Positions 37,401 to 45,245 are shown, numbered from the stretch's first letter. The stretch: 64,000 nt of DNA from Symbiodinium natans (GCA_905221605.1 CAJNDS010002379.1:1137001-1201000); one strand, 5' to 3'. Numbers and translations: made by a program. Notes: a model not told the origin generated them from the letters alone.

Positions 37401-40400
37401 TTGCGCAGCTCCTGTTTGCTTTTCGGCTCGGCCTTGTACTCTAGCTTAGGACCATGCGGTTTTGGGACAGGTTAATGAGGCTGGAGCTTGTTCACCCCAA
37501 TGTTTCCCAAAGTGGTCGCATCTTCTATTCCGATGCTGTTAAGGCAAGCTCTTTCCTGAGCATACAGTGTTCTGTCCTTCTTTCTTTCTTGTCCTCACTT
37601 CCTCTCGTTTTTCCTTAGTTTCTTTCCATTCTTCCTTTCTCTGTCTCGGTCCTTTAATTCTTTTTTTTTGTCTTTGCTTTTCGTCCTCACCTTCCTCGAT
37701 CCTTCCGAGCCCCAGGCCCCTCTCTCTTCGAGAAAGCAGAGGCTTTCCAAGCAAGAACACAGAGAACATAGAGTTTTGCTCCTAAAAAAGAAAAATGTAG
37801 GTTTTTCCTTTCCCCCCCCCGAACCCCCAAAAAATCGAGAAGAAATAGGCTCCCTTAGTGAATGGCAGGGCGACCTCCCCGCTTCACACGCGACAGGCAA
37901 CTGCGTTATCCACCCGGCCTGCCGCAAGTCTGCACTGTTCCAAGCCCAAAGCCCAAAGCCCAAAGCCCGAGCTTAAACCCGAAGTCACCCAAACCCTGGC
38001 AAGCTTTGGAAGTATTGTCCGCCAACACTCCCGCAGCGACCCCTGTGCCAGGAGCCCAAATAAATTTAGTTGGTGCTTCTGTGGGCTTCTTCCCAGTGCT
38101 CTTTCTAGTTTTTGTGACTCATCCAGGCCAGCTGCAGCCCCCACCATGGCCTGACCGGCCTGTGTGGCATGGGCAGCGTAAGCCCAATGGGTGGCATGGA
38201 TGGCCTGGGCGGCCTGTATGGCATGGGCAGCATAGGCCCAATGGGCATGGATGGCATGGGCGGCCCAATGGGCGGCGTGGGTGGCATGGTTCAGGCTCAT
38301 ATTCATTTAGTAGGATTCCTATTAATTCTTGTTAAAGGAATCTCATTTTTTTCATCGGAGTCCCATTACCACAAAGGCCCCCTCCCTAGCGGGTGCATTG
38401 CACTTGTCGAAACCAGCCCCATAATGAGGCATTCGAAACTGGCCAACAGCATGTTTGCTTGTTTTGGCTTAAAAAAGAGTGGCTTTTTTGGGAAGGTACA
38501 GCGTTTTTGCTCTTGTGTGCCTAAAACATTGGTGCAGTAGAGCGCTTTCGTGCTTCGAAATCCTAAACCTCTAAACCCTACCATGGCACCTGAGACAGGA
38601 AAAAGTGTGGGCATATGGGGGGGGGTAGTATATATATATATGTATGTATATTTGTATATATATATATATATGGAGATATGGGTCACACCCGAAGCCATGG
38701 ACCCTCCGCGTCCTTGCGATTTCTCTTCGGTGGGTTCTTGAGCGACCATGCAGCCAAAGCAAAGTAGAACACCCCCCACCCCCATACCATTTTATTGATA
38801 AACTGTAAACCCTAAACCTGGACCCTAAACCCTTTCTGACAGTCGAAGAGGGGCTTTTGGAAACCCTGAACCCTAAACCCGAAACCCTAAACCCTAAATC
38901 CCAAGCCCCCAACCCGATGCTTCGGTAAGGTGAAGATGTCCCACGATGAGGTTGTCAACCTCTTCCTCAGGTCCATGTCGGATCTGGAGGTTCAGCTCAA
39001 CCTCTATTACGTGAACCCTCCCTTTTTCCAGGCGGGTCTAGGGTTTAGGGTTTAGGGATAAAGTGGTCAAGGGTTTGGGGTTTGGGGTTGAGGGTGTGGG
39101 GTTTTAGGTGAGAGATTGCGGTGTAAGGCTTCCAGTTCTGTTACGTAAACCCTGCCCTTTCCAGGCAGGGGTTTGTGGTTTCACCCCAAACCCTAAACCC
39201 TAAACCCTAAACCCTAAACCCTAAACCCTAAACCCTAAACCCTAAACCCTAAACCCTAAACCCTAAACCCTAAACCCTAAACCCTAAACCCTAAACCCTA
39301 AACCCTAAACCCTAAACCCTAAACCTTGTTTCGAAGGAGCCGAAGTCTTTGATCTTTAATGCAGGTGGGTGGAGTCTTTCTTTTGGATGCCTTCACTGGC
39401 CTGGAACCCTAAACCCTGAACCCCAAATCCTAAACCCAAAAACCCTAAAACCCGAAACCCTAACCCTAAACCCCAAATCCTAACCCTAAACCCTAAATCC
39501 TAAAACCCTAAATCCTAAGCCCTAAACCCTAAACCTCCTTTTTGTCTGAGGTGAGCCTCAGCAGGCCCGACATCTTCACACTGCAGTTCACCCTGCTCCG
39601 GGGACCTCGTGACTACTGGCAGAACTTGCGGGCCAGCTTCTGGTCTCTTGTTAAGGTTTAGGGTTTAGGGTTTAGGGTTTCAGGTGCAGGGTTTTGGGGG
39701 ACTCAAAAGAAGTTACAAACTAGACTTGGGATGTTCCCCTTATGCTAACAGTCCTTAACAGGGATTGTAGTACCCCCATTATAGCCCCCCATTAAGGACT
39801 GTTAGTATAAGGGGGGAACATCCCAAAACTAGACCCCTAATTCTTCAACTCTGCCGAACAAACACATATAGTACAGATGGTACGGGAACCGAGTTTAAGT
39901 TCCTTCCGAGGACCGGGAGTAGGCCCTTGTTTCCTTCTTTTCAGGGTTGGGGTTCCCCCTTATAATCCCCTTAAACCAGAAAGGGCAGCCTTTTCATTCC
40001 TAGGTTACTCCCGGGTCCCTAAACCCTAAACCCTAAACCCTAAACCCTAAACCCTAAACCCTAAACCCTAAACCCTAAACCCTAAACCCTAAACCCTAAA
40101 CCCTAAACCCTAAACCCTAAACCCTAAACCCTGAACCCTGAACCCTGAACCCTGAACCTGAACCGAACCCTGAACCCTGAACCCTGAACCCTAACCCTAA
40201 ACCCTAAACCCTAAACCCTAAACCCTAAACCCTAAACCCTAACCCTAAACCCTAAACCCTAAACCCTAAACCCTAAACCCTAAACCCTAAACCCTAAACC
40301 CTAAACCCTAAACCCTAAACCCTAAACCCTAAACCCTAAACCCTAAACCTAAAAAGGCTTAAACTGGCTCGGCTCACATGGCGTGCCTCTTTCCTGGTGG

Positions 40401-41822
40401 ACGGTTGCTTTCAACGCCGTCGTTCCGAAGCTGGGAGTGTTTTTGAGTATGTAAGGTCTGGCTCTTGCATTCCTGGGAAAGAGCAATCTCCCAAAACCCT
40501 AAACCCTAAACCCTAAACCCTAAACCCTAAACCCTAAACCCTAAACCCTAAACCCTGAACCCCAAACCCTGCCCGCGAGGCATGAATATAATGAACAAGG
40601 CATGAACGAAGTACGGGAACAAAGTGAATGCAGCATATTTTGTATTACTAATGAAATCTCATTTACAATCATATCCTTGTCCTTTGATCATAAATTATTT
40701 TTGGAATATTGGTTTTTTTTATTAGGAATTACTATTTTATTACAAATTATTACAGGAATCTTCTTAGGTTTACATTATACATCAGATATTAATTCAGCAT
40801 ATTTTTCTCTTTTCTTTTTAGTTAGAGAAATATATTATGGATGGTGTTTACGTTATCTTCATTCTAATGGTGTATCATTTGTCTTTCTTTTTATATTTCA
40901 ACCCTAAACCCTAAATCCTCAACCCTCAATCCTCAGCCTCAAAACCAGCGAAGGAAGCCCGATGATCTTACACACTTGGGCTATCCGGCCGCCTGGGTAT
41001 CCTCGCAAGCGATTTGGCCTACTGGCTCCTCGTGCACAGACAATGCCCTGCACCTGCTCCCCACCGGCACGTCAAAGATTTCGGGTTTAAATCCTAAGCC
41101 CTAAACCCGAAACCCCAATCCCCAAACCCTAAGCCCTAAACCCTAAACCCTAAGACCCTAAACTAGAGTTTAGGTAGGGCTCTTCTGGGCGCGCCTCGTT
41201 TACAGACATTTTTTTCGAGGGTTTCACAGGGGTCCGCCTTAGGCTTCTGGACCAGCAGTCGGCGATTGTTCGACGAGCTCATTTTCACTCCTTTCGGAAG
41301 CCAGGGTGCTGGCTGACGTTCTCGAGGCTCTGGGGTTTAGGGTTTTGAGGGTTTTTTAGGGTTTTTAGGGTTTTTAGGGTTTTTAGGGTTTTTAGGGTTT
41401 TTGGGGTTTTAAGGGTTTTTAGTGTTTTTTGGGGCTTTTGGGGGTTTTTGGGGTTTGTGGGGTTTTAGGGTTTCTAGGGTTTTTAGGGTGTTTAGGGGGT
41501 TTTTAGGGATTTTAGGGTTGTTAGGGTTTTAAGGTTTTCAGGGTTTTTCAGAATTTTTACGTTCCCCAGGCTCCCTGGCGATCAGATTTACTACGAGTAC
41601 AACTGCCCCAGCCGCCCAGCTTACCTCCAGCACCTGCGCGACGTGGAAACCAGTTTTGAGGGCATGTGCCCCAGTTCGGTGAAGTACCGCAACACACCCC
41701 ACTGGAATGCCAGTGCCAAGCGCTACTATCCCGACGCTCGCGAGCTCTTGCAGACAAAGAGAAAGTGGGATCCACTGAATCTGCTCGGGCCTGCATTGAT
41801 GTCTGTCCAGGATCTCGCCTAG
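25407..41822 (+). CDS. FAD-linked oxidase (BBE/PCMH-type) gene, multi-exon, introns filled with telomeric repeats
   Basis: Phase-matched exons: 25407-25456, 26016-26132, 26584-26662, 27525-27566, 28237-28293, 29410-29499, 29795-29890, 30360-30413, 38930-39031, 39337-39360, 39551-39655, 40357-40450, 40954-41070, 41220-41305, 41542-41822. Together they give about 460 codons, close to the usual 450-550. In order they show [16 protein letters not shown] (FAD-domain start), [31 protein letters not shown] (the Cys is the usual 6-S-cysteinyl-FAD position), [40 protein letters not shown], and the C-terminal [19 protein letters not shown]. All acceptors are AG|G; donors are GT or GC. Such enzymes oxidise sugars, alcohols or alkaloids using FAD and O2; the substrate is unknown. 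The GGH histidine segment and the true start were not found. Exons at 30.36, 39.34 and 40.36 kb are less sure, and the 39.6-to-40.4 junction is ambiguous. Confidence 0.75.
26016..26132 (+). CDS. FAD-linked oxidase exon, pre-Cys strand
   Basis: It reads [18 protein letters not shown] then [13 protein letters not shown]. Acceptor CTAAG|G and GT donor after a two-base overhang (GC). The next exon supplies the third base, giving an Ala codon. The in-frame upstream extension ([15 protein letters not shown]) may also be coding. Confidence 0.65.
26584..26662 (+). CDS. FAD-linked oxidase exon, flavin-attachment Cys motif
   Basis: It reads [20 protein letters not shown], matching the family pattern G-x-C-x-x-VGVGG-x-x-L-x-GG. 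It starts at ACGAG|G. The donor is taken as GC at 26663, because the frame hits a stop 15 bases later. It has TTTAGGG tracts on both sides. Confidence 0.75.
27525..27566 (+). CDS. FAD-linked oxidase exon, YG-x-x-x-E-S-V
   Basis: 14 codons ([14 protein letters not shown]) between CCCGAAG|G and a GT donor. They match the family segment that normally reads KYGLASDNVLSM. It has CCCTAAA copies immediately upstream. Confidence 0.6.
27853..27950. repeat. Short inverted repeat
   Basis: The CCCACATAAGCATAAGGATCC arm at 27853-27873 pairs with 27929-27949 with few mismatches, around a 55-bp loop. It lies inside an intron of the oxidase gene. Confidence 0.75.
28119..28227 (-). repeat. CCCTAAA telomere-type tract
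   Basis: About 15 perfect heptamers ending 9 bp before an oxidase exon acceptor. Confidence 0.95.
28237..28293 (+). CDS. FAD-linked oxidase exon, TADG motif
   Basis: It reads [19 protein letters not shown], the conserved strand before the DLFWA motif. Acceptor CGAAG|G, GC donor, CCCTAAA on the left and TTTAGGG on the right. Confidence 0.7.
28848..28951 (+). other. Unplaced coding-like island
   Basis: Open on plus, reading [20 protein letters not shown] then LNTGGGSF. It lies within what I model as an intron of the oxidase gene. It could be an alternative exon, another gene's exon or chance. Confidence 0.25.
28951..29149 (-). repeat. CCCTAAA telomere-type tract
   Basis: About 28 heptamers, perfect except for one CCCCCTAAA junction at about 29069. 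Confidence 0.95.
29410..29499 (+). CDS. FAD-linked oxidase exon, DLWWA...NFG motif
   Basis: It reads [18 protein letters not shown] then [12 protein letters not shown], the best conserved block of the family (usually DLFWALRGGGGNFGIVT). Acceptor CTAAAG|G. The GT donor is itself the first GT of a TTTAGGG tract (AAA|GTTTAGGG). Confidence 0.85.
29795..29890 (+). CDS. FAD-linked oxidase exon, substrate-domain part
   Basis: It reads [19 protein letters not shown] then [13 protein letters not shown]. Acceptor CTGAG|G, donor AAG|GTTTAG. Exact multiple of three. Weak family similarity is expected in this domain. Confidence 0.5.
30420..30660 (+). repeat. TTTAGGG/TTTGGGG tract grading into irregular G-rich DNA
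   Basis: Alternating TTTAGGG and TTTGGGG units to about 30525, then degenerate GGGGCTTTAGGGG words. GGGGTGG repeats (30712-30835) follow, with potential for G-quadruplexes. Confidence 0.9.
31262..31335 (+). repeat. TTTAGGG/TTCAGGG tract
   Basis: Short telomere-type run that ends at the left boundary of the 7-kb block without telomeric repeats. Confidence 0.9.
31480..31800. repeat. AT-rich microsatellites
   Basis: (ATATAAATATAC)n, (AAAT)n and (TA)n runs. Confidence 0.95.
32925..33903 (+). other. Coding-like region inside the inverted-arm block
   Basis: Frame 32925-33392 includes [20 protein letters not shown] and ends after [11 protein letters not shown] with a possible GT donor. Frame 33540-33720 reads [20 protein letters not shown] and [20 protein letters not shown], with a CAG|G-bounded intron at about 33705-33785. 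These look like exons of an unrecognised, possibly membrane-associated protein. The links between them are not in clear phase. Confidence 0.3.
34295..34566 (+). repeat. 145-bp tandem duplication
   Basis: Copies start at 34295 and 34440 (CCAATTGTAAAATACAGATG), diverged by several substitutions and small indels. Confidence 0.9.
34661..34873 (+). repeat. 115-bp tandem duplication
   Basis: Copies start at 34661 and 34776 (TTTGTCCCGATCTTTGGGTG) and are nearly identical over about 98 bp. Confidence 0.9.
34900..35037. mobile_element. 138-bp foldback element (TTGGAGGTTCATGG family)
   Basis: Arms 34900-34939 and 34998-35037 are reverse complements at about 36 of 40 positions. A diverged relative lies at 54809-54925. 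No target duplication is visible. Confidence 0.65.
36240..36475. repeat. GGGACAGTACAGC repeats
   Basis: The word TTTTTGGGACAGTACAGC occurs twice direct (about 36362 and 36416) and in inverted or partial form at about 36275 and 36462. A decayed copy lies at about 38486. Confidence 0.75.
37134..37330 (+). repeat. About 80-bp repeat, three copies
   Basis: The word TTGCAAACACAATGCTCGC recurs at about 37135, 37218 and 37298 with diverged spacers. Confidence 0.75.
38168..38300 (+). other. Gly/Met-rich repeat, possibly coding
   Basis: The plus strand reads [15 protein letters not shown] then [16 protein letters not shown]. Such low-complexity tails occur in RNA-binding proteins and chaperones, but a GGCATGG minisatellite without coding function is equally possible. 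Confidence 0.25.
38627..38672. repeat. TA microsatellite
   Basis: Interrupted TATATATA run. Confidence 0.9.
38930..39031 (+). CDS. FAD-linked oxidase exon, substrate-domain part
   Basis: It reads [20 protein letters not shown] then [14 protein letters not shown]. Acceptor GTAAG|G, GC donor. CCCTAAA on the left, TTTAGGG on the right. A diverged copy of its last 40 bp lies at 39129-39168. Confidence 0.5.
39187..39325 (-). repeat. CCCTAAA telomere-type tract
   Basis: About 20 heptamers. The left edge (about 39172-39190) is a head-to-head turn from GGTTTGTGGTTT. Confidence 0.95.
39551..39655 (+). CDS. FAD-linked oxidase exon, substrate-domain part
   Basis: It reads [20 protein letters not shown] then [15 protein letters not shown]. 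Acceptor CTGAG|G, GT donor formed by the telomeric tract. An internal GC donor after CGGGCCA would instead give the phase needed by the next exon. Confidence 0.5.
39726..39826. mobile_element. 101-bp MITE-like element with 8-bp target duplication
   Basis: The ends TTGGGATGTTCCCC and GGGGAACATCCCAA are inverted, continuing as CTAACAGTCCTTAA / TTAAGGACTGTTAG. AACTAGAC flanks both sides (39718-39725 and 39827-39834). A second 101-bp copy lies at 62288-62388 and a right half at 52589-52654. An 8-bp duplication fits hAT-type transposition, though the end sequence is not diagnostic. Confidence 0.85.
40018..40350 (-). repeat. CCCTAAA telomere-type tract, longest in the window
   Basis: About 47 heptamers with an internal stretch of CCCTGAA, CCTGAACCGAA variants at 40131-40190. 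Ends 7 bp before a modelled oxidase acceptor. Confidence 0.95.
40493..40575 (-). repeat. CCCTAAA tract next to the mitochondrial fragment
   Basis: About 11 heptamers; 75 bp of other sequence separate it from the cob-like frame. Confidence 0.95.
40650..40900 (+). pseudogene. cob: Nuclear fragment of mitochondrial cytochrome b
   Basis: An AT-rich frame contains [40 protein letters not shown] and [16 protein letters not shown], the N-terminal transmembrane helices of dinoflagellate/apicomplexan cytochrome b. It keeps one heme-ligand His (LHSNG) but is cut just before the next, where CCCTAAA copies start with no spacer. It is about 85 of roughly 370 residues, so not functional. Its base composition differs sharply from its neighbours. 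It lies in an intron of the oxidase gene (40451-40953). A small mitochondrial contaminant joined in assembly is the alternative. Confidence 0.85.
40954..41070 (+). CDS. FAD-linked oxidase exon
   Basis: It reads [19 protein letters not shown] then [19 protein letters not shown]. Phase 2 in and out, matching 40357-40450 upstream and 41220-41305 downstream. CCCTAAA tracts on both sides; the mitochondrial cob fragment lies in the intron before it. Confidence 0.5.
41220..41305 (+). CDS. FAD-linked oxidase exon, PFG motif
   Basis: It reads [20 protein letters not shown] then IFTPFGSQ. The IFTPFG segment matches the family's conserved PFGG-type strand. Acceptor TTCGAG|G, GT donor in phase 1. Confidence 0.55.
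41335..41545 (+). repeat. TTTTTAGGG variant tract
   Basis: GGGTTTTTA-type repeats with longer T runs than the standard heptamer, directly before the terminal oxidase exon. Confidence 0.9.
41542..41822 (+). CDS. FAD-linked oxidase terminal exon
   Basis: It opens with [16 protein letters not shown] (family: aFPHR-x-G) and continues through [35 protein letters not shown] follows, the K-x-K-x-DP C-terminal signature. A TAG stop follows about 11 codons later. The upstream part of the exon is embedded in TTTTTAGGG-like sequence. Confidence 0.75.
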
Positions 41823-41904
41823 TGGCCGAAGTCCGGGAACCTCCGGAAGCTCCGGCCAGGAGCACTTTAGCTTCAGCCGAGCCGGCGCGCCATGCGGAAA
41901 ACCT

Positions 41905-42520
41905 TATATAGGGTTTAGGGTTTAGGGTTTCGGGTTTAGGGTTTATATGACCTTAGACCCTAGAAGGGTTCTTGGAGAGAGCCGTTCCGTGACATGCCGC
42001 TCGTGCTCTGAACGTACCGTCCCGTCACATCCCGCCGCCGATGCTCGCATCCTCCCTGGTCTGCCTTGGGGCTTCGGAAAAAGGTTTTGTGGATTTTAGG
42101 GTTTAGGGTTTAGGGTTTAGGGTTTCGGGCTTAGGGTTTTCGCCAACTTAGAAGCTCGCTCCCGGCTTGGTCACCACGTCCCGTGCCGTCCCGTGACATC
42201 GCACTGCCGAAGCTGGCGCCATGCATGGTCCCGTATGGTTCCCATCTCCCCTAAACCCTAAACCCTAAACCCTAAACCCTAAACCCTAAACCCTAAACCC
42301 TAAACCCTAAACCCTAAACCCTAAACCCTAAACCCTAAACCCCAAACCCTAAACCCTAAACCCTAAACCCGTACCACGACAGCCCACCGTCGAAGGTCGC
42401 ACCCAGTATAGTCCCCTTTCATACCGTCCCGTGATCTCGCGCCCTGCATAGTTAGGGTTTAGGGTTTAGGGTTTAGGGTTTAGGGTTGTCCCCCTGTCCC
42501 ACACCGTCCCGTGGCCTCGC
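41905..42520. repeat. ITS with an interspersed CCGTCCCGTGACATC word
   Basis: TTTAGGG runs at 41910-41945, 42100-42140 and 42450-42488, plus a CCCTAAA run at 42249-42371. Between them a word close to CCGTCCCGTGACATCGC recurs at about 41980, 42017, 42190, 42425 and 42506. No gene is seen. Confidence 0.85.
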
Positions 42521-42618
42521 AGCCTTGGGGAAGAAAAGACTGTCTCACCCCCGCACCCGAAATGAGAACAATCAAGGAATCTCTGCCTTCATTTCAGGAG
42601 GAGGCATGTCCCTTTCCC

Positions 42619-42907
42619 GATATGGGAGTTCTGCGAACATAAGGGGCCCCTCATATAGACCCCCAAATGGTAGGATCCCTTCTAGTCAGGACCCCAATAA
42701 GGCACCCCCGATTTTCGGAAACCCCCATGTATAAAACATGTCTTTCTTGACCATGGTTCAAGTCCACGCTGAAGTCGGCGAAGTGGTTGCAGTACCCACA
42801 TAGGCAACGTAGTTTTTGGGGTACCTTATTGGGGTCCTTATTCTGAGGGAATGCTAAAATGTGGGGGTCTGTGTTAGGGGTCCTCTATTTTCGTAAACCC
42901 CCATATG
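42619..42907. mobile_element. About 290-bp foldback element
   Basis: Arms 42619-42710 and 42813-42907 are diverged reverse complements; shared blocks are ATATGGG, GGGGCCCCT/AGGGGTCC, AGACCCCCA and AGGACCCCAATAAGG. There is a 100-bp loop without an ORF of note. No flanking duplication is evident. Confidence 0.7.
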
Positions 42908-43180
42908 GAGGCTTATCTGAAGCTGACATTGTGCACTTGGAAGACAAGTATGTACTAGCTAAGTCCAGAGCAAGCACAGCAACTGGATAGGCCAGTTCCA
43001 CAGTTCCACACCGTGTTTTCCACCGCATTCAACCTAGCTTGGTCAATTCCCAATGTCAGCTTGCTCACCCTAACTTACTCCCTAAACCCTAAACCCTAAA
43101 CCCTACACCCTAAACCCTAAACCCTAAACCCTAGACTCTAAACCCCAAACCCTAGACCCTAAACCCTAAACCCTAAACCC

Positions 43181-43286
43181 GAACTGGCTCATGCGTCCGA
43201 TGGTTACAGCCTCATCGAAAGCAACTGTGGGAACACAGTGCGGAGAGAGCTCGAAGCCCGATTCATGTCTTTTGCCTCACATGCAA
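43181..43286 (+). other. Coding-like island
   Basis: The plus strand reads ELAHASDGYSLIESNCGNTV then RRELEARFMSFASHAN. It is preceded by CCCTAAA copies. No AG|G acceptor fits well, so it is not placed in a gene. Confidence 0.25.
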
Positions 43287-44017
43287 ACCCTGAACCCTAC
43301 TCAACGCTTTACCATCACATGCACAGCTCCAGACATTTGAGTTTACACCGACGCTGCTGGCACATGGCATTGCTTTGCGATGAGTTGCCACGGAGGCAGC
43401 ATGCGTTGAGGGCTTAGGGACGGAAGGGTTTTAGGGAATGTTCGTTGACGTGTCATGGGCGATGGCAAACCCTAAGCCCTAAACCCTTACTTACCCCCCA
43501 AAAACGTTCATGGAGGTTATTCCGGCCGGGTGGGGTAGTTTTCAATGCCCCGCCTCACAGACACCTCGCAAAGGAGCTGTTTAGGGTTTAGGGTTTAGGG
43601 TTTAGGGTTTAGGGTTGAGTCGAACCTAGGTGCGGTGTCTATTCTTACTTGGGGTTGTGGAGCTTTCCCAAACCCTAGTAAGAAAGCCTAAAATCCTCGG
43701 GAGGGGGGGGGGAGGGGAGGCGAGGGTTTAGGGTTCAGGGTTTAGGGTTTAGGGTTTAGGGTTTAGGGTTGAGGGAGCGGGCGTGGGGAGTCCGAGTCCT
43801 AGCCCAAAGGCTGCATTCCAAGGGCGGAGTTCCATGGTCCCTTCAGATGGGCCCGTACATGGGACCCATATTTACCCCATATGCCCTAAACCCTAAACCC
43901 TAAACCCTAAACCCAAAAACCCTAAACCCCAAACCTTAAACCCTAAACCCTAAACCCGAAACCCTAAACCCTAAACCCTAAACCCCAAACCCCAAAAGCC
44001 CTAGCTGCCCAACCCCT

Positions 44018-44150
44018 TATATACCCCCTTATATACACCTTATATACACCTTATATACCCCCATATATACCCCACATATACCCCCTTATATACACCTTAT
44101 ATACCTCATATATACCCCATATATACCCCACATATACCCCATATATACCC
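44018..44150. repeat. TATATACCCC repeat
   Basis: About 13 irregular decamers (TTATATACCCC, CATATATACCC). Confidence 0.95.
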
Positions 44151-44867
44151 TAGGGGCCCATACTTCACACTTGAAAGAAGGTAAGGGGCCATATTAAAGG
44201 ACCACCCTAAACCCCTAAACCATAAACCCTCAACCCTAAACCCTAGCTGAGCTTCAAGCAGAGCCTACGCAAGTTCGAATTCGCGACCTCAGTTGCTGAA
44301 AGCCCTGAAAAACCCTAAAAACCTCATAAAACCCATAAAGCCCTTACCCTCAGCCCTAATCAGCCCTCAACCCTGAACCCTCAGTTGCTCTAAGCCCTAA
44401 ACCCAGAACCCTGAACCCTGAACCCTAAACCTAAACCCTAAACCCTAAACCCTAAACCCTAATCCCTAAACCCTAAACCCTAAACCCTAAACCCTAAACC
44501 CGTCTCTGCCCACAGATCGTCGCCCCGACAGGAGACGATGCCTTTGACACGCTTTCCAGCCACGTCCGGCTTTCAGCTCACAGAACGCCAGTGTCGGGTT
44601 TAGGGTTTAGGGTTTGGGGTTTAGGGCTGGTATTTAGGGTTTAGGGTTCAACCCTGAACCCGGATGAAACCATAAACCCCTAAACCGTAAACCCTGAACC
44701 CTCAATCCGAAACCCGGAGCTCACGTTATGCTTTTGGTTTTGTGCTTCGGATGTTTTGGGCTTAGGCTCCTTTTTTTGCGGTTTCATGCTTGCAGGTTCG
44801 TCTGTGTCGGGTTGTTTAGGGTTTAGGGTCTGGAGTTTAGGGTTTAGGGCTTAGGGTTTAAGGCCCG

Positions 44868-45004
44868 AAGCTCGAGAAGAAGCACCTGTTCCGGGCCCAG
44901 GCGTGTAGGTTTCCCCATACAGGCGTGGTAAAGGAGAAGCCTCACAGGATAACCTTGAGCTCGAAGCCGTAGTGAAGCCTTGGCACCTAAACCGTCAAGC
45001 TTGG
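44868..45004 (+). other. Coding-like island with splice signals
   Basis: 44948-45004 reads DNLELEAVVKPWHLNRQAW between CACAG|G and a GT donor, in exact triplets. An overlapping frame (HLFRAQACRFPHTGVV) is also open. Not assigned to a family. The island at 44516-44598 (IVAPTGDDAFDTLSSHVRLS) nearby may be related. Confidence 0.3.
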
Positions 45005-45206
45005 GTTTGGGGTTTAGGGTTTAGGGTTTAGGGTTCAGGGTTAGGGTTTAGGGTTTAGGATTACCTCGGGTGATGACGTTTCGGAACCCGGGGGGCGCAG
45101 CCAGCCTGAATTCCAATCGGGGGCAATGACGTATCGGAGCCCCCTGAGAAAGCAGGAGGGATAGCGCCTTAGGCACGGCTGCCAACTACCCACCCAATTG
45201 GCAGTC

Positions 45207-45245
45207 ACTCCTCACTCACTCACTCACTCACTCACTCACTCACTC
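45207..45245. repeat. (ACTC)n microsatellite
   Basis: About nine tetramers. Confidence 0.95.

Larger units (their letters stand above)
31336..38560. mobile_element. About 7-kb block with TAGGAATCCTAT-rich inverted arms
   Basis: Arms made of irregular TAGGAAYCTTATTAAAATTAA words lie at 31970-32310 and 32632-32910. They recur inverted at 36500-36795, with smaller pieces at 36965-37095 and 38305-38360. The stretch 32632-32910 and the reverse complement of 36540-36750 align over 200 bp with many substitutions. The block has no telomere tracts, although its surroundings are full of them, and it sits in a single intron of the oxidase gene (30414-38929). This fits insertion of a large element with long subterminal inverted repeats. 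No transposase was recognised. Confidence 0.55.

Noticed and set aside
43505-43590. Methyltransferase-like reading FRPGGVVFNAPPHRHL
   Set aside because: A second frame is equally open and no splice-consistent partner exists; similarity rests on a few residues.
44262-44300. T-arm-like AAGTTCGAATTC
   Set aside because: No other tRNA features; it fits a coding-like island (FKQSLRKFEFATS) equally well.
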